Assembly: GCF_032854445.1 (NCBI RefSeq)
Contig: NC_088301.1
Location: 14,754,281-14,818,280, forward strand
Direction of reading: 5' to 3'
From: Liolophura sinensis
Lineage: Eukaryota > Mollusca > Polyplacophora > Chitonida > Chitonidae
DNA: 64,000 nucleotides
Positions 28,001-43,000 of the stretch are shown here, piece by piece. The notes beneath the pieces were generated by a model, which saw only the letters and a program-made list of their open reading frames with translations, had not been told where the DNA came from and made no database searches. Both the position numbers and the translations under genes were made by a program. Positions within the stretch are counted from its first letter, which is position 1, and each line of letters starts with the position of its first letter.

Positions 28001-31000
28001 ATCTTAATACCAGTCTCATTCTGATACAAAGTGAACGACACTTTAGTCTGGATTAAAGTCAATACCAGTCTTACTTCTTAATACACTTTTGAACAACTGG
28101 GCCCTGAAGTACTTTGAATGGCATTGATCAATCTAATTAAAAAGTCAGGGGAAAAGGGGATTAAGTTCTACTTGATTTCTGGGATACCGGTAGTTGAAGT
28201 CCTGAGAAGTTTTTGCCACAAGGCAGTCTCATAGAATCTAGTACATTTGGCAGTCCATTCTACAATCTGGTATTAGAACAGTGAAAACCTTATGAATCTG
28301 TTCCGTCAGTGAACTCTGATTGGCTCTCCTCCGTAAGATTTGCGCACAAAACTATTCTTTTATCACACCAATTAGTATACCATTGTTTACATAAGGAACA
28401 AAAAGACATGTCATGGCACAAGCAACACAAGAGAAACTGGGAAACCCAGTCAGAGCTCAATGTGAATGTTGTAGTTGTATCAAGAATTTTTGTCTCCTTA
28501 ATGCAGCTCAGCTATATACACATTTATATGTTAAGCATAAATAGCCTAGAATCTCCGAGCTTTCGTCTCAATGGCAACTTCACGACGGTGGCCAGCATTA
28601 TGGTGGGAGGAAACTGGGCAGAGCCCAGGGGAAACCCACAACCATCCGCAGGTTGCCATCAGACCTTCCAACTTACAACTGGAGAGGAAACCACATAAGC
28701 TGGCCTTGAACTCACAGCGACCGCATTGGTGAGAGGCCTCTGGGTCATTATGCTGCACTAGTGTGCTAACCAAATGAGGCATGGAGGCCCCCTACGGTAC
28801 TTAATGCCATAAGTAAAAGTATCACACGAAGGTCTCTGGAATTCCACATTCATGTTTAAATACCTAGGTACATGTAAGAAATGCTGTGGGCTGGGTAATG
28901 TTAATGGAATTTAGCATTAACTGGACTAGGTTTCGATTTAGGAAAGTGTTAAGAATAATTTATATGGCGATTACCTAAAATATATTTATATGTATAATTA
29001 TAATAAAAGCTGTAGCATGTTATGAAGAAGAAATCTGCAATAAATCTGCAATAAATCTGCAATACTAGCTTCTTCAACCTCCTCCATAACCAATACTTTG
29101 AAACGTTCAGACAGAACTATGGGCTGCAGAGAAATAATTGGCATGGTTTTATGAAGTTTGCATCTTTAATGAAACAAACAAATCATTATTAGTATCATTT
29201 TCATAAAAAAAGAGCTGGACATCATTGAAAAGGTCGGAGCTTTACTGCAGATTACTTTGCAATACATGCTTAGGCTTTTCTTTGTCTAATGTCGAACAAG
29301 GAAATTTCAATTCAAAGGTGGTCTAAAAGCAAAATTTGTAAGCTCACCTATGAATGAGATAGCATTTTTCAGTTTTGAGAAGGTGTGCATGTTGTTTTTA
29401 CAGCTTCCACAACCATCCATGACATAAATAACCTGCAAGAAGAAACCATTTATACATGTAGGACTGTGATTTGATCAGACATAGCCAAGACAGGGTCATT
29501 AATGCAGACATATAAACAATGTGATACCACTGCAAACACCATGCAATATGAATATACACAAAACTGTTTTAAGTTGTTTTTTTTTTTTTTAGAATTTCTG
29601 ATGAGCCATAAAAAGCACATTCTGGACTACATTTGGAACAGCACATAGCTTTCTTCATAAGAATTTGCTTTTGTCTACCATGTCTACAGAATATTGGGAA
29701 GATACTTATTTTCTGTAAAATCTAGCTTCACTATTAAAATACCTCAGAATCAGTCTAATACCTGTATGGATTTTAGGTACTTAAATAAAATCTGTGGAAA
29801 ATACGGTGCCAAAAGGCCACCTTCAAAATAATTGCAATAAGCCAACAATGGCCAATTTTTTTGCGAAATAAGGATTGGACCATTGTCAAGAAGACATATA
29901 TTTCTGTTGAACACATACATGTCATTGATTAAGCATTCAATTAATTTAAATGAATCAGCTGACTACAGAAAAAGTAACAAGTTCAACAATCATTATTAAA
30001 AATACAGAATACCCAAACTAGTCCTTTGGAAGCCCTTTCCAGAAGCTATTTTCTGAAAGTCATACCAGGTATTTAAACTTAATCACCACAAACATAGGCC
30101 AAGCTCGTGACAAAAAAAAAAACAACAAAAAAACATATTTTCAGAAAAATAATGGTCTTTTCACTGTACTTCATTTTTATATTTTCTAAATCTCAGGAGG
30201 TTTCATAATAGTATCTAGCTAGCAAATGGTAGCAGTTTACTCAAGGCAAACTTTTATTTACACTTATTTGATTGGTGTTATATGCACTCAAGAATATTTA
30301 ACTTATATGATGGCGACCAGCGTAATGGTGTGAGGAAACCGGTCAGAGAACACGGGAAACCCACAACAATCTGCAGGTTGCTGGAAGAACTTCCCATGTA
30401 CGGTCAGAGAGAACAAGCCAACATGAGCTGGAGCTGAACTCACATGTGACCTTGTACGACATGTAACTGAATAAATGAGAAGGTGTGCATGTATAAGATG
30501 ATGACGCTGCACTGTAACAAGAAGACAAACTATTAAGTCAGTAGTTATGTTCCCATCAGTAACCGGACAATGTCACTATGCTGTAATGACAAACTGAGAC
30601 AGTAAATACTGAAGTATAATGCTTCTTTCAGTGGTTTGATATCTGTTCAATAAACTCCTCCAATTTATGTTACCCGATTTTAAATCCATGTACTATCCAA
30701 ACACCTTAATGCAGCTCAGCTATATACACATTTATATATTAAGCATAAATAGCCTAGAATCTCCGAGCTTCCGTCTCAATGGCAACTTCAGTCTGTTCTG
30801 TACACAACCAGCTTAAGAGGCAAAAAGTATTATCAAGAATGGCAAGGGCGTTAACAAATTTTCACTCCAGGCTGAATCAATTCATTGATCTAAGAAGGGT
30901 GTGGCAGAAGAAAACTATCTCACATTGTATGAGCCTGACCGACAACGAGTCATGCCTGAGGTCACTGAGCAAACAGAATGAGCTAGGCTGCCAAGATTCT

Positions 31001-34000
31001 GTTACACTCTACGAATAAGAGAGCGTTTAGGCAAGTGTAAGGCGACGGACTTTAATGTCTAATGGAAGAGCCTTAGAATAATTTCCTCTATTACATAAGA
31101 GAGTCTAAGGTTTAATAGCAATGCGATGACTGCAACAGGAGAGTATTAAAAGGTACTGCATGATGAAAAGAGTGTGAATTTATTTATTTTTTTGATTGGT
31201 GTTTTACACCATACTCAAGAATATTTCACTTATACGACGGTGGCCAGCATTATGGTGGGAGGAAAGCGGGCAGAGCCCGGGGGAAACCCACGACCATCCA
31301 CAGGTTGAAAAGAGTGTGCAGGTTGAAAAGAGCCCAAAGCTTAAGACAGCCTTATATACAGACATATACTATTTGTTAATTAAAGAGGAGCTCTGATCAT
31401 AAGAGTAGTCATGAGAGTGTTAGGTGTAAAAGAATAGTGTGTAAGAAATCAAGAGAAAGACTACAGGGAGAGAGCCTAAGGATTAATGAGAGAGGCCAAG
31501 GACTAAGGACAGAGGCTACAGGCCATAAATATGAAATGGTAAGAACTAATGAGAGAGGCTATGAGCTACAGAGAGAAGCTAAGGATTAAGAAGAAAGACT
31601 AAAAAAACAAAAGAGAGGCTAAAAAATATAAAGGAGAGATCCTAAAACTAAGAATAAAGGGTATGGACTATTAAAAGTAGAATTATTAAGGGTTAATGAT
31701 ACTTTTAAAGGACTAAGGAGAGATGTCACAGACTAAAAACTAAGGAGAGATCTAAGGGCTATTAAGGAGAAAAGATCTATAATGAGAGAGGCTAAGTACT
31801 AAGGAGAAAGGCTAAGGATTAAGGTCAGAGACTATGGACTATTAGAAAGGCCAATTAAGGGCTATGAAGGAGACACATGTTTATGTATTTTAAGGGCTAA
31901 GAAGAAAGGCATAAAGGAGACAGCTTATAAGAACTATAGAAGCTAAAGTGTAAAGAGAGATTGCAAAGAGCAAAAGAAGATTCATAAGGGTGAGTTGGGA
32001 GACGAGAGCATGAGAAGTAAGTCTTTAGGTGTAAGAAGAAATGCATGAGAGGTACCGGTATTGTGATAGAGCCTACTACAGTTCCTAAACCAGTTTTCTA
32101 GTGACTAAACAGTATTTAAGGCTACATAATCAAAAAAAGAAAAAAAATCCCAATTTTTCAAGTTATTTATTTGAAAATTTCATTGAAAATGCCTTTACTT
32201 GCATCAACACGTTTTCAGGTTGAAAGGATTTTGGGTAAAAAAAAACACAATTTGGGTTAGTAGACAGTCATAGTAGTCAGAATAGATGTTTTTTTTGTAA
32301 TCCTTTTTTTATATAAAATGACATTAATGATCAACATGCAGTCCTTCTTTTGTTTGAAATAATAACTCCATCCTTCATCAATAAATAACTCGCCAAACAC
32401 CTTATAATTATAGTCACAGAGTCAGTTCCTCATGTCACAAAAGAAAATGAAGTTACTACTGTAATTTTTCTCAGCCTTTTCACATGTTTGCGAGATATTT
32501 AATCAAGCATATTCTGATGACATTATTCAGTTCAAACTAAGTTGCTCATTTCTGTAAAGAACTGGAATCGAAGATCCCAACCAATTGCTGAAGTTTTGCC
32601 TGCAAAATTAAATTAAAAAGGTGCATAAATTGTACTGAAAGTTGCTTTTTCATACGCAAAAAGGTTAAGGTATTAGGGAACATGTAAGGTAGCTCTCAGG
32701 CTGGTATATGTATATGGGTCCTCATACATACCAGAGAAATCTTAGTGACCTCCCCCTTCCAGACTCCCCCTGGGTACAGGGGATGATGGGGGGCGTGGGA
32801 ACGAAGGATTATGTCCTCCCAGCTGTAGTTTGTAAGAACTGGTATGCCGTGTAGCGTATCCAGACGAGATTCTAGTCTGTCACTGTCATACTGAAAATAG
32901 ATTACATTTATGCATTATATTTATTTATTTATTTATTTGATTTACGCCGTACTAGAGAATGTTTCACTTATACGACGACGGTCAGCATTAACGGTGGGTG
33001 GTGGGGAAACCCACGACCATCTGCAGGTTGCTGTCACATTATGCATTATGTAAAAACGCGTAGATACTGATTAACACAGATACAGGTACTGTACATATAT
33101 AAGTATGTATGTCAGATGACAATGACAAGGCATTAAGGGTTCAATGGGAACCTGTCATATGCTCAGCAGCTGGTTCTTCAGGTCATTGTGTTGACCTCAA
33201 ATACTCTTTTTCCAGTTCATCATGATAATTTTACATTATTTATTTATTTCATTAATGTTTTTCGTCGTACTCAAGAATATTTCATTGAGAACAGCCTAGG
33301 GAAAACCACGACAATCTGCAGGTTGATGGCAGACCTCCTCATGTACGGCGGGAGAGGAAGCCAGCATGGATTTTACATTAAAGGCTGTACAGTATTACCA
33401 TGATTACAGTGAAAACTGATAAATTATAACATTGTAGACATTGTGCTACAATCCACTTTGAGGTATCACTGAATGGCTCAAGGTTCTGCTTCACATTGGC
33501 ATCACCTCATGGGACTTACATGTACAGGTATTTAATTTGCTGCATTGATTGATTTCCTTAAAAACTGGAGATTTAATTTCAAAATGTTGTGAAAATGTGT
33601 ACATTTAGACCCAATCAGTGTTCATGCAAATTACTTACAGAGTATGTGTGGCTATGGTTTCCCACAACAAAAGCTTATAGAAAGCAATGGTACACAATGG
33701 TCTTCATTTATAACTAGAACGAAGATGTCCGAATTACCCTGCTTCCCTCATCCAACATTTTCAAGAATAAAACAAAAAAAAAACAAAAAAATAATCAGAT
33801 CGAATGCTATTATTATTTAAGCATGTACTTGTTTTGAGGATATAAAAGATATACATAACGTTTCAGGGAAATTGGTGCAATACTTTAGCAGGGGTTGCAT
33901 GGACAAAATCTGTATACATAAACTTCCATTACAATTGTCATAAGTTCTTGAACAGGAGTAATTAAGAAAATTATTACCCAATTGTAATTAAACTTAAGCA

Positions 34001-37000
34001 AGCACAACTTTAGATGATTTTAGATGACGTACATGTATGGTATTAAGTTTCATGGGGAGAGGTGCTTTAGGGAAGTCGCATGGGAAAAATCTGAATGCAT
34101 GGAAAAGCACTATAATTAACCTATCTGTAAATGGGGATAATTATGAAAATAATTATGAAAATAACTACCAGATTAAGCCATTAAACTTAAGCATGCAAGA
34201 TGTATGGCAAGTTTCGAGAATATTTAACATAAACATGTAATGATTGACCTAGCTACTGCCTGTACACATAAACATGTAATGATTGAGCTATCTACTGCCT
34301 GTACACATAAACATGTAATGATTGACCTAGCTACTGCCTGTACACATAAACATGTAATGATTGACCTAGCTACTGCCTGTACACATGGACATGTAATGAT
34401 TGACCTAGCTATTGCCTGTACACATAAACATGTAATGATTGACCTAGCTACTGCCTGTACACATAAACATGTAATGATTGACCTAGCTATTGCCTGTACA
34501 CATAAACATGTAATGATTGACCTAGATACTGCCTGTACACATAAACATCTAATGATTGAGCTATCTACTGCCTGTACACATAAACATCTAATGATTGAGC
34601 TATCTACTGCCTGTACACATAAACATGTAATGATTGACCTAGCTACTGCCTGTACACATAAACATGTAATGATTGACCTAGCTACTGCCTGTACACATAA
34701 ACATGTAATGATTGAGCTATCTACTGCCTGTACACATAAACATGTAATGATTGAGCTATCTACTGCCTGTACACATAAACATGTAATGATTGACCTAGCT
34801 ACTGCCTGTACACATAAACATCTAATGATTGAGCTATCTACTGCCTGTACACATAAACATGTAATGATTGAGTTATCTACTGCCTGTACACATAAACATG
34901 TAATGATTAATCTAGCTAATGCCTGTAAAAATAAACATGTAATGATTGCAACATATAAATGCATTACGAAATGCATCCTGTTCACTCATGTCAACTGTCA
35001 CACCTGAATGTGAGTAGACGAACTGTGTAGTGGAGACACGTTGTTAGGCTCCTCCCTGTCATGCCGTTGGGAAGGCTGCCTCTGTGCATATGGGACTGTG
35101 TCTGTTAAGTTATGGCTATTGTCTGTACACATCCATCCCCAGGGACCTTCAAACACATGGGATACCTGCAATAAAAGAATGATGCATTCCGTGTATCCAA
35201 TTCAAAGCTTGAACATATGTATATAGAGAAAAGTATACAGACATTAGGGTAATTTCATTAAAGTGAGGTCTACATGTAGTTATAGTTCCCTGTAACAACT
35301 TGTCGCTAACTACATGTTCATGTAAATGTAGGTCTGGAAAACGTATGTATGTATGTGTGTCTGTATGTGTGTATGTATATCTGTATGTCTGTACGTATGT
35401 GTTTCGAGAGTAATATATGTATGACATTGGGTGTGTGTACAAATACTGTGCTTTCTGCCACCATGGAAGACACTATCATGCTGAAGACACTAGTCATGAC
35501 ACCCCACCAAGTCACATTATACTGACACCGTGCCAACCAATCCTATGTCCTTGCTCTTACCTCTCTGAATTGAGTGCCAAGACAGTACCATTTTTAAAGT
35601 CTTTATAGTATGACCCAGACGATGGGTTTGATCTCAGGTCTCTTGATTTTGAGGTGTATAAGATGATGAAAGACCAATACATGTGATTACCAGCCCCTCA
35701 GATACCCCTAAGGTAAACTGCAAAGCTTTAAATTTTGGCAAAAACTGTCATCTTTTGTTACTGTATTGTAGATTGTAGAAATTTTTTTGCAAAAACAAAT
35801 CATCAAGAATTTTTAATATAAATATTTAAACTTATCCCAGGAATTGTTGTATGTCCATAGGTTATCTCTCTTTGTTATCAGAGCATGGCCATGCCCAAGA
35901 TTCACGTATAGTCTTTGTGACGTTGTTAAATTGTTGTGTGGTTCGTATGGTCAAAAATAAGTTATAAAATGCATAGCCCTATATAAAAAAAATACAGAAA
36001 AATGTAACTACACCAAGTCTTTAATAACGCCATGAGAAAGCTTTCAATTTCAGACCAAAACCCTTTGAAATTCTCCTTAAATTAATTTATTAATTTGAAT
36101 GAAGAGCTGGTTAAGCACAAATCAAACTTGTTATTTCAATTCCCAATGGGTCAAGGAGCTGACTTCATTTCCCCAAAGGTGAGAATTCATTTGGAAGAAC
36201 AACTACCCTAACTCTTTTACCTTTTAGTTTTCAACCGCATCTGTGACTAATATTTTGAAACCTTCTAAGAGAGAACTATGGGATATAGACAAATAATTTG
36301 CATAGTTTTATGAAGCTTGTATCTTTAGTGACAGAAAAAAATCATTCCAGCATCATTTTCATGCATAAATTCCACTTAGAAAATGTTTTATAGATCAAAA
36401 ATGTTGAAGATTTACTGTAAGTCTCTTTGTCAGATCAAGCTAGAGACAGGTGAGTTTAGTGCACACCCACAAGTTTCAGACTTTGGCTAGGTTTGAAAGG
36501 TCAAACAAACCTATGGTGTAACGCCTCGGCAAACTCTGGTAAACTTTCATTAGTAAATGTTTCCACATTTTCATGCTTCATTAACAATGTCAAAATCAAC
36601 TCAATCACAATGTCTGGCAAACTGAAGTGTTTTTTTTTCCCCCACAAAACAATGAAGGCAATCACTAGACAAAAAAAACAATACTTTGAATTCAGCAGTG
36701 TTTTCTGGAGGACGGAGCACATCTACATGTAGGTGATTGATTTAGCTTATAATAAAGATGGAGTTGAGAACATGTTGAATGTTTGTCCTCACCTGGTTAT
36801 GATGCCCCATGAGACTCCATGGCAGGTACACTGACTTTAGACTTTGGCCATTACAATCTGTCAGGTTTACACCCAGCTCTATCAGGCGGCTGTATGTTCT
36901 CCATGGCGAGGGAATTGATGGGGACAAAACTATGGAGGACTGAGCAACTACAATGTAGAACAAAAAGAAAGGCACTGACACCAACATCGAACTTCAAAAC

Positions 37001-40000
37001 TGATGTGTGCCAAAGTTCCTGCAAAGCACTGAACTATGTCCAACTCACTTTTATCAAAATAATATTTATAAAAAATATAATGGGTCTAAAACTGAGGCTT
37101 CACAAACAGAGGCAGCACGATGATTATCAATGTTAAACTCTTAAGAATGACATGATTTGGGATTGAGCCCTGGATCTAACATTTACGAGGCAGATGCTCT
37201 ATCCACTACGCCACAGTTTTAATAGAAAGGCACCAGCATCATGATACCAATACTTTAGGCAAAATTGTTCCTTTATCAGACAGTAAATATGAGTTTTACC
37301 TGTACCTTTAGACTCTGAGAGGTGAAATATCAAGGTAAATGGGACATGAACAGAAAATGAAGCCCTCACCCAACGAGACACGGCTGGAAAAAAATAAATA
37401 CAGAAATCAACAACGTAGAAATATAACAGATGAATTCATTTGTTGCAGACCACTTGCATTCAGTAAATATGGCATACACACTCAGCATGCTCTGAGAGCA
37501 AAAATCTGTGTGTCACATGTATATATAGCAAAGTTCCTGAGTTAGTGGCCAGGGTCAGTGGTTTATCCCAGGCATTGCTGTTTCCTCCATGACACTGATG
37601 GTGATAAATGAAACGAGTTCTACATTCAACACCAATCAATCAATCAATCATGTAAACAGTTCAGACATTGTGTAAGACATTTTTTTTTTTTCACACAGAA
37701 GCCATGAGTGGTAATCTGAAGGTTATTTTAAATTGCAAATCAGTTAATAACATGGGAGCCTTAATTGTGTTTTCTAAGGATTACAGCTGTATCACCACTG
37801 TGTCAGCCTAGTTTCTTACCTGCCTTACCCACAGCCACATCCAGAATGCCATACCTCATCTTCACCCCAGCATCCCTTAATTCTCCTATTGTTCTCTTAA
37901 ATGTTGACAGGTGAGATAGTGAGTCATTGGCCCAGGCAGCATAGAAACAAATCATTATTGGGACATAATCCTCTCTGACCTGGAGAACCTCAGCTTCAAA
38001 ATTCGCCTGTAGAAGAAAATATTACAGGTTTTTCAATCCTGACTTTATTTACATGACAGTTTTACCCTGTACCAAATAGCTGGCCCCTGTCAAAATGCTA
38101 TCTGGTGTAGGACATTCTGATTGTCCTGCTGCTCATTACGAGGCTGCAAAAAGCATCTAAAATTGCTGGAAAATCATTAAGGGGAGACAACTTATATCAG
38201 ACTACAACACACCTTAATAACAGCACTGTTGTAAATATATGTATATCAGAGCAACAGCGTGATATATATAAGTACTATATCCACTTCTGGGCTGGAGGGA
38301 ATTTCCCTTTAGTGTAGTGGTAGAAGTGTGGATTCCAAACCCATAGATCGCTAGTTCAAATCCCCAGCTGGTAAGCTCAGTCACATCACAAACGACATAA
38401 TGGGCCAAACTTTAATGGTTCAAATATTCATGTAAACTAATTTTGGGGACTGTTAATCTGTTTGATTATTTTTTTTTCTTCCAACAATAAGGTGTGTATC
38501 ATATATGGCTTAGAAGAGTCTGTGATCTGTTTCTTGGATTTTATAAGGAATATGTTACCATAGTGATGTGTACGGCTGGAATTGACACAGCCATCAGAAA
38601 CAGCTCCAGTCTTTTTACATTCAAATCGTGCTCAGAAAATGCCTTTTTGACAACTGAACCATCGGCTGAAATGTAAAACGAAGTACTGAATGAAGGCATG
38701 CTTTGTTCACATGTATAAGGATTACAGGCATGTGAACTGGTGGTCAGAAAAATGCCTGCACAGTTCCTCTGGAAAATCTGAATGTACTTTTCACTATGTC
38801 CAAATTACATTAGCAAAATCAGTTGCTTTTTGTTTTTCCAATCTTGAATGAAAATAGTCTGAAATTGGCAAATTAGAGGCCTATTCCCTGTAGCATTAGA
38901 TTCAGAAGCACTAGGCCCTCAAAGAGGAAGAATGGGCAAGCAAAGAAATGAGCCATTGTTGTGAAGATTTATTTGTATTTCAGATAATTCTTTGAGCTAA
39001 AAGCTAAAATGAAATTCTTAGTTCTCCTCACCTGTCCTTCCATGATACACAATCGCAGGTATATTTTTGATGCTATATTGTTCTTGGAGGGACCTGTATG
39101 AAATGAGCAGATAGAAAAAAACAGAAGTAACACACGGGAATAGAAAAAAGATTGAATGTATGGCTTAGATATACGTCCAGTTAAGAATTTCTGCACCATG
39201 CACATATAGTTATGAAAAAATATCACTAAATAATTACAAGCACCAACAATTAAGTTTTGAAAACACTGCCGGAAAGGTCTATGTTTTCTGAAGAAGAAAT
39301 TGTGAACGGCTTGACGAAACATAACCATGTGTTATATACTTCTCTATACACGAACATGTATGACAGTGTCAAGGCATGAACTGTACTTCTGTTCTGTCAG
39401 GGGCATCCCCGAAATGCACAAGGCCTATCAAAGGTAATTTTTTTCTCACCCAAATAGAATGTAGAACCTTGCTTGAAGCCAACTTCACCATTATTTACAA
39501 TGAAGAAAAGCGTGTGCTATGTTACGATTTTACCCACTAAATGTTATCGCAAAGGCAGGAATGAACAATTCATAGACTAGACTATACACAGCTTAGGCCT
39601 AAGCTACTATAGGTAGGAAAAGGTAAGCCAACCAACTGTTACATATCATTATATATCAAGGCCATATCTAGAAAAAACCAATAAAGGTTCTGATCCCAAA
39701 CTTTATGAGACATTATGAAAGCTCATAAAGAAATTTTATGAAATGCAACGCAAAAGCTTTTAATTTTGTTAAAGAAATGAATTTGTATATGAAGCACGAA
39801 ACTTTTTTTTTGTAAACTATCATATATTTGTACAATTTTCTTTTGGTTTTCATATACCTTGATCGGTTTGGGCTTCCAAGAGTTTTCTGGAACTAAAATT
39901 GCTATATAGAAATGGCCTCTGTATACAATGTAGATTCCCTCTCACCAGAAACAAATTTCAATTCAAGTGACTTGTTTCACAAGCTGTTTTTGTGGTATAC

Positions 40001-43000
40001 TATATTAACAGCTGCTAGATGTGCCATTTTCTGTGATTGACTGCAGCCACCTGTGTCATGGACACGTTCATTGACAGATGAGCGCACTTGCTCCATCAAT
40101 CCCATGGGTTGGACCTGAATAAAATAGGTTTCATCCTAAACATTGCACATGTATTCCCCTGGGCTCTGACCGACTTCCTCCCACCATATTATGCTCCCAC
40201 CAAGGTATAATTGAAACATTCTTGAGTACGAAGTAACACACCAACCAAATAAATGAAATAAATCACTGCACATGAAAACAATTACCTGCTGTCTGTTGAA
40301 TGATGGTGTACCAGAAACACTTCTATGTAAGCACTGGGTTTATCTGCAATCTTAACAGATAGAAAGACTAATCTACATTAGACAATGTTGGTGCGTAATA
40401 GCTCTACTAAACAGCTAGTCTGTGGTAGGGATGTAAGCTACAAAAGTTACAAACTGATCAAATGAGTGTGTGCCTGAAGAAAGCATTAATGGCTACATGA
40501 TTTTGTTACTGGACATTTTTTTTCTTCCAACTGTTTACATGCTGAAAAAGACACTGAAAATTAACAAAGGTGACACACATAAATCACACCTATTACATTT
40601 GTATTCAATTTGACTTTCACTCTGCTGCAATGCCATGAACAAAATACTAGTATAGGTAAAATACAAATGGAGGCCGTTAAATGATGAGCCAGTTAACATG
40701 TTATAAAAGCCTTTTAACATACACATCCATGAGAGCAACACTGGCTCATACTGAAGGCATGTGAATGCTTTATACTGTATTGATATCAAGGAAGGATATA
40801 TTTATTGATTTATTAGATTGGTGTTTTACACCGTACTCAAGAATATTTCACTTATACGACGGAGGCCAGCATTGTGGCGGGAGAAAATCGGGCAGAGCCC
40901 GGTGGAAACCCACGATATCCGAAGGTTGCTGGCAGACCTTCCCATGTACAGCCAGAGAGGAAGCCAGCATGAGCTGGACTTGAAGTCACAGCGACCGCAT
41001 CGGTAAGAGGCTCCTGGGTCATGCTGCGCTACCACGTTAACTAACTGAGCCACAGAGGCCCCAGAAAGGATATACGTTTCATTCCAGCTGTCACTCATAT
41101 CACTATGGCTTTATTAAAGTCAGAAGGTTTGTCAGCTACCTGACAGAAGGTGGTGGTTTATTCCCGGTATCATTATACCTGACTGCCATTAGTAAACATG
41201 GCTAAAGTGGAGAATGTTATTCTTGAGTAGATAGATGAAGCATTTAATAAACATGAATAAAAAGAGAGCATTCTGAAAGTACTGCTATCAAAACACATAT
41301 TATGAAATGATTTGGTATGCAGAATAAATCACCAATCACAACAATAAGAGTGAATAGGGGACCTCTGTGGCCGAGGAAGTTAGCATGCCAGCACGGTGCA
41401 ATGACCCGGGAGCCTCACACCTATGCAGTCGCTGTCAGTTCAAGTCAAGCTATTGCAGGCTTCCTCTCCGGGTGTACCTGGAAAGGTCTCCCAGCAAGCT
41501 GTGGATGGTCGTGGGTTTCCCTCGGGCTCTGCCATGTCACCTCCCATCATAATTTTGGCGGACGTCGTATAAGTGAAATATTTTTGAGTACAGCGTAAAA
41601 CACCAATTACATACAAATAAATAAGAATGAATAGAAAAATAAGTGCCATTCTTAAAGATGTAAATTTACTTGGCAACACAACTTTTTGTAGACAGCTTTA
41701 AAACTCAGGTTCTCATCTCTGTAATCTTGTTTACACTATTTACCTGGTAAAGGACTTCTTCCACAAGTTCATGATATTGTGTCATGGTAAATCCCAGTAA
41801 AACATTATTTCCTGTTTGGACAGCTCTGTTTATTAAACTCACAGTTCCTTCTTTAAGTCGTTTACTCTGTAAGTTAACCTGTATAAAAAGACAGATTTGA
41901 AAAATGTGAGAAGTAAATCTTTTGGACTACAATATTATCATGAAATTGTATATATAAATCACAATAATAGGTTATAACCAGAAACAATCAAAATATTAAA
42001 TAATGGCAACATGCAATGCCCCTGTATCTTAGCAACATAAAGAATGCTTGATTCATAAAGATTCTTGTGTTTAATAATATTTTTTCACATATAATTCTCT
42101 AATTATAATTAGAAGAAGCTTCCAATTTTCCTGCCACTTGAAGGGATACAAGTATACATTTGAAAATAAAATATATTTAAGAGAGAAGTACAGCTTTTTA
42201 CAGAGAAGTACATCTCCAAAAAATGCAAAGTCAATGAATTGGGTACTTAGCAAGATGCTTCGTGGTTGATTTTACTGATAAAATAATTGTACTGTTATGA
42301 CAGTAATATTATGCTTCTTTAATAAGCATAATGGAGATTAATGTTTAAGAATTTATTAATTAAATTTGCTCACCAAAGACTGGATCCACTTCGTCAAACC
42401 TGTCCGAGAAGGTTTCCCCTCATAGTCGTGAACAGCAGTGGTGCCTAAGTAACAGCGGAATATTGGCAACACTTTTACTTCACGAACACTAATTCTGCCA
42501 GATGCTGTCTGCAAAAACATGTGGAAAGAAAAAAGAAGGATCATATGTGCAATAAGGAAATTATACATGTATGTTAAATAAGCTCCCAAAGTAGTTCAGA
42601 GCCATCATAAATATAAATAGGCCGTAGATTTTGATAGCGGGATTCAGGCCATAAGGTCTTTCAGCATCTTCCACACACACCTGCTTATTCCAATATTACC
42701 ATCTTCATACTAAAGGTATCTGGAAAGTGAAATTCATACTTCTGTTTAATGTGATCTCTAGATCTGTAATTTGATGTGTCCATGTACTTTATTTGATCTG
42801 CCCATGTGCTCTGTTTTGATGAGCCCGTGTGCTATGTTTTGATGAGCCGAAGTACTCTGTTTTGACATGCCCATTTCCTCTATTTTCAGGGGCCAATGTG
42901 CTCTTGTTTTGCTGTGCCCCTGTCATTTGATGTGCAGCTTAATTTGGTGTGCCCAATCTGATACACTCTTGAGCTCTACGTGATGCCCCCATGTAATATT

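Larger units (their letters stand above)
38007..41743 (-). other. Gene 1 intron 5
   Basis: 3.7 kb with three family A SINEs, two of them full-length and head to head, and a tRNA-like relic. The open frame at 38969-39328 has no matching splice signals or motif. Confidence 0.65.

Noticed and set aside
34224-35007. Repeat proteins of about 250 residues on both strands of the 39-bp array
   Set aside because: Openness follows from a stop-free unit whose length is a multiple of 3. No splice or start context supports translation.
38283-38366. Functional tRNA gene
   Set aside because: Box-like motifs only; poor cloverleaf pairing and no T-run terminator.
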